64,000 nt of DNA from Hemibagrus wyckioides (lineage: Eukaryota; Chordata; Actinopteri; Siluriformes; Bagridae), in assembly GCF_019097595.1 (NCBI RefSeq), contig NC_080716.1, forward strand, positions 28,769,401 through 28,833,400, given 5' to 3'. The notes beneath the pieces are model-generated. The model was not told where the DNA came from and ran no database searches. It saw only the letters and a program-made list of their open reading frames with translations. The position numbers were made by a program, and so were the translations under genes. Position 1 is the stretch's first letter, and every line of letters begins with the position of its first letter. Shown piece after piece: positions 37,250 through 48,505 of this stretch.

Positions 37250-40208
37250 AGTGACTAGATATTATAGATTAAAACTGTTGTTTTTCCATGTTCTTGAGGT
37301 CAAGTGATTTGACTTAGTGTGTTTATGTGTCCACTCCTCGCAGGACGATGCATTAATCAGCATCTTCTCTGCAACGGTGATTTGGATTGTCAGCTCGGCA
37401 GTGATGAAGATAATTGCGAGGGAACACAAAGCCCAGAAACCAAGTGTGTGGGTATGATCTACATCCCGGGAGCAGAGAAGGCCACACAGGGGTAGGAACA
37501 CAGGAGCTGGAGTTAGCATGCTGGTAAACTGGCAGCTATAAACATCTCTTATTAGCTTTAAAAACAAACAAGAAGCAAATCTCAGACCTACAACAACTGG
37601 CTAGACTACAGTACACAGATTAGCAGAATATTTACTCGCATTTACAGTATGAACCTCTGATTCTAGACCCAATCAAAGGGTGTTTTCTGGGTGTTTTTAA
37701 TGTTTTGCAGCAGTTATTAAAATAAAATTAAATTTGAAAAAGTTACAGGAACATTAATGTTTCCTTGATGTTAGATGATTAAAACTAAACAAAATGTTTA
37801 TAGCTGCTGTAACAGAATTGATAACAGGAAATAACTGAAAAGTTGATATTTACGAGTTGGGTTTTAAATCACGACTTTTAAATCACTTTGGTTCGGAGTA
37901 TGATGTTGATGAATCTTTTCTTAATTAAATGCAAAAAAAATATTAAAAAAAAATTTAACCCCACTTTTATAAAATGAAGAACAAAGAACGTACATCGGTT
38001 GTGTTTTTAATTCATTTATGAAGCCACTGAAAACTTTATCGTTACATATTATATCGTTATCGAACCACTGCTCTTTTATAGATGCTCCATTTAAGTTGTA
38101 TTTCAGTAAATTGGTGCATAAAACGTAAACATGATAGCTGGAAATATTTAAAATTAGTTTCTGAGACGATTAAACATTCAATTTCAATATGGATGAATCC
38201 GTCGATTCCATCATGTTATGTTCCTAACACACCTCCAACTCAGACATTTATACAGAGCTCAAAAATTACGAGCTTCCCACTTGTAATTATGACGTTGTGG
38301 TGGTGTTCAACTCGGAAATACAGTCTTTCCAATGTCACCTAAACGCAAAATAATTAACAACATTAAATGTAACTATACAGTCGCTTGTAAAAGTTTTCAA
38401 CCGACTGGAATGGAAAGAAAAGAAGAGCATATATTTTCATTAAATACTGTATATAAAAGGTGCTTCTACCAACTACTAGTCTTCAGGGGGTGAATATTTA
38501 TGCAAGGAGCATTTTTCATTTTGGAATTTTTATATGATGTGCTGATAAATATTTTGTTTTAAAGTTACTTTAAGAGCATTTCAGACTGAAACAATCTGTT
38601 TAAGTGACTTTTGGAGACAATCTGTTGACTTTTAAGGGGGTTGAATACTTCTGCAAGGCATTGTGAATGTATAAAATATGACATTTACACTAACTACTGT
38701 TCTGATACAAGCCCCAGAGAACAAACCCGACTGTAAGGTCATGCACTTTTCCAGCTATAACGCTCTGTCAGACGTTTTTGTGAACCACGTTCTGGACCAT
38801 AAATACTTTGGAGGCATATGCGAGTACATCTACAATGGAGAATGGAGGGAACTGACGTACGACTCCTTCTGCGAGCAACTGTACTATAACGACGATGAGA
38901 AATATTTCAGGAAGCCATATAACTTCTTATCATATCGTACGATGGTACGTAAACACACTGCACCAAAAAAAACAAAAACATTTTTGCTGTCTAGCAGAGG
39001 CTGTAAGTTTCAAATCAGCATTGTGACCTACTGTAGACATCATTGTTTTTGTATTCATGTTAAGGATTCAGATTCTGGGGGTGTTTTTATATGGGGCTGG
39101 AGTTAAGTTTAAATACCTGTTTCTCAGGAACTGTATATCAGATTGAGCTGAAATTTGGTAGAACTTGAGATGCTATTTTCATCTCAAAGCGTGCTTGGGC
39201 CTCACATATCACCTGCTACGCTGCTGAGATACATCATCATATATCACCTTGAGGAAAAGCTCAAAGTTTATAATTACACATACCGTGCATAAACTTGGAA
39301 AAGATCCATTCTGAGATTTATTTTATTTGGTTGTATTTCAGGCACATTCTCTTAGCCAGGGATCAACAGAAAAATACAGCGATGCTGCAAGTTTAATAAC
39401 AGCTCAGAAAACAGAGTCTTCCTACAACTGGGGTTTTACTTTTGGCGTCATGGCCGTTGAATCTGGACCGTCTGAGAGTCATTCAGAGATACTGCTGAAA
39501 AACCTAACACAATACGACAGTAAGGTAACGTACAACATGCTCTATATATTTTTGTTCATCACTTTCAGTATGCTCTTTTCCTTAGTCACAGGTGTTCGTG
39601 AATTAATAAGCAGACTAATAAGGCAATGCACAACATACCATTGGTTAATAAGCGGTATTATAAAGGAGGTTTTTTTGAATTCTGTATTCTGATTGGTCAG
39701 AAATTATTGAACAGCAGCTCTGACTGCAGTGCAGCTGCAAATCACAGAGGTATAAAACGCACTCGAATTTAATATGTTTTCATATATAACAGTGAACAGA
39801 GGGACTTTGATGGCAGAATTTTCATTTGAACAGTTCTTCTATAAGGCGACTTATTTAACATTTATGGAAGGAGTCTCCAGTGTGTGAGGAAGTGACTGGT
39901 GGAGTTGTGACAAGTGTAAGTGTTTTCCAGAGAGAGAAACAAAAGGAAGCTTCTGCGGAAACAACTGATTTATAGCTGCTATACAGTACATGCTAACAGG
40001 AAATAATATTTTCGACCATTTTACAAGGTAAATGTAATTATAAATGGATAAAAAGCCAGAGTGGTGGTTCTGTAAGAGAAATAAAACGTGCAGGAAGGGA
40101 ACATTAACCATGTTCTTGACTCTGTGGACTTGCTATATGTCTGTGTTTAAAGTACAAATCTCCTAGTATTGATATTTCCAGAAACTCAAGAGGATAAATG
40201 TTCACCCT

Positions 40209-40246
<38 letters not shown>

Positions 40247-43200
40247 ACTCTGCAGGAAGTAGAGTTTATTCGGCTGCTCTCGACGGTGGAAACGGCGCAG
40301 TTTAAGATGAGAAGTCGGGATCTGATGCTGCATGAGGACATGCTGCAGTCGCTCATGGAGCTGCCCGAGCAATATGACTTCGGAGCTTACTCCCGCTTCA
40401 TCAACGATTACGGCACTCATTATGTAACGCAAGGCATCATGGGAGGCATCCTGGATTATGTAGTGGTGCTCAACAAAAAGTTGATGGAAAAAATGGGTAA
40501 GGAACAGCTCACAGCAGCACTGTTAGGAAAGAACAATCAACTACAGATAGGAAAAATGTTACATCACACACATACATAAGACATGACAATCCATCCATCT
40601 TCCCATCCATCTATCTTCTGTACCAGGGGAACCCCAGGGAACACAGGGCACAAGGTGGCGGACAAAAAAAGAAAAAAGCTCTCTAAATTGAAATATGCAC
40701 AAATGTAGCTAATATTTCTTAATAACTTTGGAATGATTCTAAATCAAATATACGATTGTTCAGTTTGATTAGATGCTTTTCTTCATTTCATTTTTCTTTT
40801 TTCTAAAAATTGGAAATCATGTTTTGGCCAGAAAAGCTGGATTAGGACACTATTTCAAGTTGGAAATGAATAGAAATTTCTAGAAATAATCTCAGTTTCG
40901 AATTCAAATTTTACTGGTCACATACACGAACATGTAGTGAAATGTAAAATAAATAAAATAAATTAAGTAAATAAATTAATTAATAAGCAAACAAACAAAT
41001 AAAAAAAACAAATAGTATAAACAAAAAAAAAATAATCCAAAAAATAAAATAAAAATGAGACAAAATAAAACAAGATAAATAGTTATGCAAATGAAATACA
41101 GTGGTATTAGCATAAATATAATGAATTCACCTTATCCATATACACTACTAACTACCTGAATCTTTAATATCATGAGAGAAATTAACTGATTAAGAAACTC
41201 AAACTTGTGTTTTTAACTTAGAGCTGAAGGGTGAGGAAGTTCAGAACTGCCTTGGTGTTTCTCTGGGCATCACAAAGACCTTCTCTCTGGGAATGAGTGG
41301 CAAGATCTCAGCAAATCTCAAGCAATGTGAGACCGTAAAAGGCCTGGAAAGAGGTAGCCTGCAGATGAATAGGCTTATCTTTTATTACTTTAAAATATTT
41401 TTAACCTTCGTAACCTTAACAATGGCATATTGCTTTGCAGAGACAAATGAAGACAGTGGCCTGATCAGGGATGTGATCGGTTTTGTGAAAGGAGGAACCT
41501 TAGGCCAGAGCGCCGCTCAGTTAGTCATCCGTAACGCAGAGACCTACAGGTCCTGGGGCAAATCTCTCAAGTACAACCCAGCCGTCATTAAGTTCGAGGT
41601 AATATTTCCTGACTTTTTAATTAATGCAGTATAAGTGCTGAGTGGACATTACAGCTCATTTTAATTCATTATCTTGCAAAAAAATCTTACAAAAGTTTCT
41701 CATTTCTCTACATTCACTTAAATGTGTTAATAGTAACTGTCCCTCTTTTTTTTTTTTTTTTTAGAACTGTTTCCTTAAAGCTAAACGTGACGTAACTTAA
41801 AATCTCCTGTAAAGCAAGTAAAAAATATCAATCAAGATTTGAAGTCAGAGTCTTTTCTGACTCATTTACGAGTTGAGAGGTCATAATTGCCAGTCCCTCT
41901 GGTAAAGTTTCTAATTTACTACAGATTTTCTGCAGATTTGAGCTGATACACATGCATTCAGTTCACTTTAAAAACTGACTGAATCACACTGCAAAAGACA
42001 AAATAATTTCCGAATAATTTCGGAAATTCACCAAAGTGATTCGGTTTAAAGAATCGACTCATTCCCCAATAATACTTTCCTGAAGCTTTTAAGCATAATG
42101 CCTCCTATGTGTCACCATAAATAAAAGGAGTCTAAAAGAAGTATCCTGTGCTTGAGATTTCACCAATTCGAGTTGTGAAAATTAAATAAAAACAATAAGC
42201 ACACAAAACTCTAGAAGCTGCAATACAAATTTTTAAAAAAATATGCAAACAAATCAAGCATTTTTGTCATGAATCACAAAAAAAAAACCTCCTGGAGTGT
42301 CCGATTAAATGAAGATTTTTTTTTAAAGAGGCGTGAGAAATCTCCAAATCTGCACTCATGAATATTCTGAGTTCTAATTACAACATGTTTGTGCCGCTAG
42401 CTCATATTTAGCTCATAATGTTTCGGTCAGGTAGCATTTCTTTAGCCGTCATGAACTTTCACCTTATTGCTTCAACGCAAAAGTTTCTTTCATACTAATG
42501 GACCATACCTCACACTTTGTCAGGGTCTGCCCATCTACGAACTGGTGCGGTTCAGCACAGCAGCGTCTCAGGCTCGCACCAGGATCCCGCTCCTGAAGCA
42601 GGCATGGGAGGAGTACATGCAGCAGTTCAACCCGTGCCGCTGTGCCCCCTGCAGGAACAATGGAGTGCCTGTGCTCTCAAAGACCTCCTGCAGGTGCCTC
42701 TGCAAGCAAGGATACGACGGTCTCGCATGCCAGAAGTCCAGCCGGGAACGTGAGAATTTTTAAAGATTATTAGTCAATTATTCATTTCCAATTATTCATA
42801 TAAATCAATGATAAAGTATTTTCTTGATTAATTGATTAATTGTATTATTAATTAGTTTACATTAATTAGTGTAAATTCTAAATTATTTAATGTTATTTAA
42901 TGGATAGTGAAATAATGACAATTTTTGAAATATGTAATAAAAATATTTAACAAAATATTTTATTTTATTTCATTTCAAATTTAAGTAGATTTGTCAGCAT
43001 TCTCTTGCCAGTGAAATTGTACTTTCAGATAATGATTCCTACTACTACTTCTTCTACTACTACTACTACTACTACTAATAATAATAATAATAAATGTCAC
43101 CAAAAAGAGCTTTAGTCAGTTTTAATTAATGATGCATTAGGCTTTGTTTTGGAGCTTCCAGTTCATGGTAATTACTCCAAGACATGCAGATGTCTGACGC

Positions 43201-43864
43201 TTCACTTTCTTAACTCTCCTAAAAAAAGTTTGGGTCTCAGTGATGCTTTAGCACGTCAATGCCATCTGGAAAAGGGAGTGAAAGTGGAAGAGCCTATGCT
43301 CAGTGAGAGCATATGTGAGCTGTGATGCAGGCTGGAAAGAAGCAGTAGCTGGATCTCTAAGGAAGCGTTCAGGCGCTGAGGGCTGGCAGCTGCTGTGCAG
43401 TGAGCGAGACCTGTGTCAGGGTTGGGAATTGGGAACAACTAAATTATGAGAGAAACTAAGAAATGGTTAGTTTATCCAGTGTGCTTCTGATTCCTGTTAC
43501 TCCAGCAGGCCAGCTCTGGTATTTATTAATTTAACTCTGCAAGGAAAGGGTTTAGTGCTAATTGAGTTGCGAAATACTTTAATACTTTTAAAATGCATGT
43601 ATTTAATCCAAATCCAGAGATAAACATTATAAAATATTTCCAAGCACAGGTACACCTCTGACTGTGTATGCACTGTACATAGGCTTTAACACATTAACAT
43701 GTGTTTTCTCAGCTGGTCCTGTTCATGGATCGTGGAGCTGCTGGAGTTCCTGGTCTTCCTGCTCGTCTGGAACAAAGACACGAAAACGAGAGTGTAATAA
43801 CCCCGCTCCTAAAGACGGCGGCTTCCAGTGTGGAGGGAATACAGTGCAGACGAAACGCTGCTGA
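35997..43864 (+). CDS. c8a: Complement component C8 alpha chain, complete
   Basis: Secreted pore-forming subunit of the complement membrane attack complex. Exons: 35997-36103, 36705-36816, 37036-37180, 37344-37491, 38755-38944, 39342-39524, 40256-40496, 41222-41353, 41441-41598, 42524-42749, 43713-43864. All phases agree: 597 aa, human about 584. Order: hydrophobic signal peptide; short propeptide ending RRTR; TSP1 repeat with C-mannosylation motif WTPW; LDL-receptor class A repeat ([16 protein letters not shown]); MACPF domain with the YGTHYV signature and glycine-rich GGI hinge; EGF-like module; second TSP1 ([11 protein letters not shown]). The insertion [19 protein letters not shown] is alpha-specific. 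Its Cys corresponds, from memory of the human protein, to the one disulfide-linked to C8 gamma. The start has G at -3. Exon 2 uses the acceptor after CTGAAG at 36703-36704: both later AGs would create TGA at the junction. Two AATAAA signals follow the stop. Confidence 0.97.
36222..36402. repeat. (CTTT)n-(CCCT)n polypyrimidine tract in c8a intron 1
   Basis: About 180 bp nearly free of purines on the plus strand: CTTT repeats with a T8 interruption, ending in CCCT repeats. It can form triplex-type structures. Confidence 0.95.
37201..37247. repeat. (CT)n microsatellite in c8a intron 3
   Basis: CT run 20 bp after the exon 3 donor. Confidence 0.9.
38372..38672. mobile_element. Small Tc1-type inverted-terminal element in c8a intron 4
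   Basis: The left end CAGTCGCTTGTAAAAGTTTTCAA and the right end TTGAATACTTCTGCAAGGCATTG are inverted imperfect copies of the common fish terminus TTGCAAAAGTATTCA. It is about 300 bp long and non-coding. Confidence 0.6.
39675..40112 (+). repeat. Dispersed repeat copy 1 (c8a intron 6)
   Basis: TCTGATTGGTCAGAA, AACAGCAGCTCTGACTG, GCAAATCACAG and GGAGTCTCCAGTG recur in reverse at 44880-45290 in c8b. I do not know the family name. Confidence 0.6.
40211..40241. repeat. (CT)n forming the polypyrimidine tract of c8a exon 7
   Basis: The CT run lies 14 bp before the exon 7 acceptor AG (40254-40255). Confidence 0.9.
41981..42135 (+). repeat. Dispersed repeat copy in c8a intron 9
   Basis: Direct copy of the element at 35312-35490, including CACTGCAAAAGACAAAATAA and GATTCGGTTTAAAGAATCGACTC. 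Confidence 0.7.
43040..43093. repeat. (CTA)n-(ATA)n microsatellite in c8a intron 10
   Basis: Triplet run with one interruption. Confidence 0.9.
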
Positions 43865-43923
43865 AACTAACGTGCAAATCGGGATAGAATGTATTCTATA
43901 GAAAGGAAATGTGTTGATGTATG

Positions 43924-43949
43924 AATAAATGAATTTAATAATGAATAAA
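43924..43949 (+). terminator. c8a polyadenylation signals
   Basis: AATAAA occurs at 43924-43929 and again at 43944-43949, 60-85 bases after the c8a stop. This gives a very short 3'UTR. Confidence 0.7.
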
Positions 43950-43982
43950 AAAAACTTAAAGCGTTTACAGTGTTAGACAGTG

Positions 43983-43988
43983 TTTATT
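43983..43988 (-). terminator. c8b polyadenylation signal
   Basis: TTTATT on the plus strand reads AATAAA on the minus strand, 150 bases past the c8b stop. It lies only about 35 bp from the opposing c8a signal. Confidence 0.6.
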
Positions 43989-44137
43989 GTGCACATAAAA
44001 ATGCAGGACATGATGATTTTTTTCATGAATAGATGGATTCATTTCATATAAGTGATGTCATTTCGATTATTTTGCAAGACATAAATATTCTGATCAGGAT
44101 ATCTAATCAGTGTTGTCTCTTGTCTTTAGTTGTGTAC

Positions 44138-47100
44138 TTAAAAGCAGTTGGTGGAGTCTTCCTGTTTCCCTCGACAGGAACTTCCGCCATTTTGCGGTGC
44201 TGGATTGTTGCAATGACGAGTCCGCTTTTTGGTCTGACCATTGCAAGCTGACCATTCAGACCAGCAGCTCCAGCTTCCGTCCACTGGCATTCCTGGGAAT
44301 GTGAATCAAATTCATGTACACTAGTATAAAGAATATAAAATGGACATCAGTATGAGTCCAGTGTGAGTCTCAGATGACTGACCTGATCGTTTCGTGTCTT
44401 CACAACTCAGCCCTCTGAAGCCATTAGGACAGACACATTCACACCGTGTACCTGAGCAGCAACATGAAGCTTACAGTTAGAGATCAAGGGTCAAGGGTCA
44501 GTCCAGCACAAATTCCACATTTTATTTTCTTATCTCATTATTTCTCATATAGAAACTAAAAACTGGTGATGAAGCAAAGTTGATTGTTTTCCTATAACAT
44601 CATAAGTAGTCTTTATTTGTCACATATACACTATTACTGCACAGTGAAATTCTTTCTTCACATATCCCATCCTTGGGGATTGGGGTCAGAGCGCAGGGTC
44701 AGGCATGATGCAGTGCCCCTGGAGCAGGGGGGGTGGGGTGGACCCAATGGTGGCAGCTTAGTAATGTTGAACCCCGATCCTCCAGTCAGTGACCCAGAGC
44801 CTTTACCACTTGAACTACCTCCGCCCATCATGCCACAAAGTGTTTTACCCTTCTTCAACCACAACAGTTTTGTCAACTTTTTTCTAATTAAAAAATGCTG
44901 ATACTTTGCTGGAAAACAAGCTAGCTCCTTTTCACACTGTCATTAAGTTATAGCAGCTACAAATGGTCATTTCTTAACAACAACCTCTTTCATTTCTTTC
45001 TCTTGTAGTAAATAGGCTAAAAAAAAGAAAGCAACATGAAGAGAAAGTGGAGAGTGGAAATTGACACTGGAGACTCCTTACAAAAAAATATTAAATAGAT
45101 GCCTCCGGTCAGAAAGCTTTGATTTAAAGCAATGATTAAACAAGTCCTAATGTATTGGAATGAGTGCCTTAATATAAAGCTGTGATTTGCAGTTACACTA
45201 CTGTTAGAGCTGCTGTTCTAGGAAATGAACCAACACCTTCTGACCAATCAGGATCCAGAATTGAACAGCGCTGTGGTGTAAATGTGCAGATGTATGTGTG
45301 TAAGTGCATGTTGCTAACAGCTAATTAGTCTGCAGGTCTATGGACTATGTCTTATATTTACTTGTTTTTTTTTTGTTTTGTTTTTTTTAAATGAGGACAC
45401 GATTGATGAAATGAAATAAAAGAATGATATATTTAGTAGTGAAGTGAGAATTTTCACTAGGAGGAGGTTGTGCTCTAGAGGATCTGACCTTTAAGCACAG
45501 CCACTCCGTTGTTGAGGCAGGGAGTGCAGCGGCATGAGTCGCTCTCGCTCAGGAACTCCATCAGAGCACGCTTCAGGTTCTTTTTCAGCATGTTGGCGTT
45601 GGTGAAATCCTTTCCTGTCACTAGTTCATAAAGTGGTGCCATCTGCAACACAGAGCACAGGCTGCGTCTCAATCATCCTTGCAGTAATTCTGTAGTCAGG
45701 GCACAGATCAGGGAGTCTGCCATGTTAAGGTCTCTCTCTTTCCCCCTCTCTCTCAGTTGATAAATCTGCACTGGAACCTTCAATCACGAAAAAAAAATCC
45801 AGCTACGTTCCCTTATTGGAAATTTTCTGAAACATCACAGCTGGAGAAAAGGACAATAGTCATAAATGTGCTTCAGACCTTAGTGCTGACGAAGTCAGGG
45901 TTGTGATGGACGGCTTCCCCCCACAGCTGCATAATGTCCGGCGTGGGGAGCTGCTTGGCAGACAGACTCGAGACTGTCTCGCTGTCTCCTCCTCTGACCA
46001 CGGACACGTAATCCTCCACAAGGGAATTGCGGTCCTCAGAATCTGAGAAATACAGTGCGAAATCAGAATCAGGGATCAGAGCAGTGTATATAACACATCA
46101 ACAACACACACGTTTCAGATTCTTTAGACTTTAACTCTTTTTCCCAGAGACCAAAAAAACTCTCTCCTGTTTTGTTGTGTCCATTATAAGCAATGAATAT
46201 CTTTGTCATGTCCCACTTCACAGCGGTGGTTAATATGAAGCTCATATATAGTAGACACTCAGGGATTTATTTTATTTCTGTTGTTTACCTAGCCTACTAG
46301 AGGCAATATATCTATAGAAAAGTTTAAATGGTTAGAATGGTTAGTATTTATCTTCTACTAAATAATTAAAAAGAGGATGCACTCTTTGTCTAGTTCAGTG
46401 TTCTTCAGGCTCTTGATCAGGACAACATTTCTTGCATTTGGCATTATGCCCTTATCCAGAGCAACTTACATTTATCTCATATATACAACTAAGCAACTAA
46501 GGATTAAGAGCCTTGCTTAGGGGCTCAGCAGTGGCAGCTTGGCAGACCAAAGATTTGAACTCATAGCCTTCGGATCACTAGTCTAACAACCATAACCACT
46601 GAGCTACCACCTCATTACCTTTTAGTGCTCAACACACACATTGCCTCATTACCACTCATCTGCACTTTACTCCCAATAGTCACACTGGTCTACCGGTTAA
46701 ACAGAAAATTGAATATTTAACTAGTTAAACATTCATGTTAAAACTAGAATCAATTCAATCATGTCGACGCTCAAATTTATAAGTTTCTCAAAAGCTGGTT
46801 ACATAACCGCACTATTTGACTATATAGTGTACAGTTATAGAAGGGAAATGGCTTTTAAGTGTCACCCAGATGACCATGGCTTCCCTTTTGAGTCTCAGGG
46901 AGTTTTTACTCACCTCTGGCTCAGTCATTAGTGATAAATATAAATTGAAATATCAAATTCTATAACCTGAATTTTTATATTCCTTTATATCATTTATTGC
47001 TGCTCTGCAACAATATCCATTGTTAAAAGTGCTATACAAAAAAAAAAAATAATTTAATTTTCCATATACTTTCTTCCCTTTCCTGCTTATATATTAAATT

Positions 47101-48470
47101 CTGTTTTTTATTGAAATTCAAATCTTAGAATATGCAATTTTTATTTTATTATTATTTTTTATTTTATTTTTATTAATTTATGATGGCTTACGATATTGTA
47201 CTGTGTAATAATTGTGTATGTGACATAAAATTTGAAATTTGAATATTTCAACACACACAAATTATTTTATTGAATTGAACCATAGCAGAAGCAGCCAATG
47301 CAGTTCAATGGGTCTAAATGTTTTCAAACCTGAATCTAGCTTTCTGTAGCAGATCCATTGCTGGGGCCAAACACATACATTCATGTCCATTATTTAGCCT
47401 ATTTTTTTATGTCTAATATATATAAGCTAAACCTTAATAGTTATGCATTGAAATGTTTTCATTTGATTCTGTTAGTTGTTCCTCCAAATGGCAAACTTTA
47501 TGTAGCTGGACCTTTTTCATATAATGCAAACGGCTCTATTTAGTTTAAGGAAATCAATAACATACATGAAAATCTTGTTGGCGAGCCAGCCAGGAGGTAC
47601 AAAATTACAAGATGAAAACTCCAGGACATTTTCACAGAACTAAACGAGATTTTAAAAAAGGACTGAGTTATATGAGTTGTGTAAAAGTGATCCTTACCTC
47701 CCAACTCTTTCAGCAGGCCCTCACAGGTTCCGCCCTGAGCCCCTGCTGACACGTACACACCCTTGATGTTGCCTCCGATTGTAAAGCCTACCTGCAGGCA
47801 TGACTTGGCATCATTTAGAGAGTACTCTACAAAAATGGAAAAAAAAGAAAAAGAAAACACAATGACACAACTGCTTAAGGATTTGAGTGATGATTGACAT
47901 TTTTTGTTTTACATAGAAATGTATATATATTGGGAATATCATTAGCTATATTGAGCTCTATGTAGTATATACTGTATATTATCTGGCTATATTTATATAC
48001 TGTATACAGTAGATTGATTGATTGTTAGTAGATTTTGTTCACTTTTAATTTGTCCTCACTAGAATTCTTGATGTTTTCCTTGTTGAGGATGAGGGTATGG
48101 TCGAAAATTCCCCCGAGCGTGGCCTCTGTGATGTAGTGTGTGCCGTAGTCGCTGAACAGATCCCGGTACTCGCCGTACGTGTATTCGAGCGGGAGAGCTC
48201 GCAGGCGTGACAGGAACTCTGGGTGCAGCATCAAGTTGTCCACCTTAAGGGCATAGCGTGCTACCTCGAGCTGAACATGTGCATGGACAAAGCTGTTTGT
48301 CTGAAACAACAACATGACCAGAAAGGTGTTACAGTATAACGTCAAGCTAACTGGACAACAGTACTCAAAATAAAGTGCATTTAGTTATATATATTTTGCT
48401 AATTCTAGCAAGACAGTAAAGTCAGCAAAGTCATTTGTTAGCTGTTTATCTAGTGTAGAATTCCAGAATT

Positions 48471-48505
<35 letters not shown>

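Noticed and set aside
37445..37454. Early GTATGA donor in c8a exon 4
   Set aside because: It keeps an open frame but would drop the conserved [12 protein letters not shown] segment matching human C8A; the donor at 37492 with acceptor 38754 restores it.
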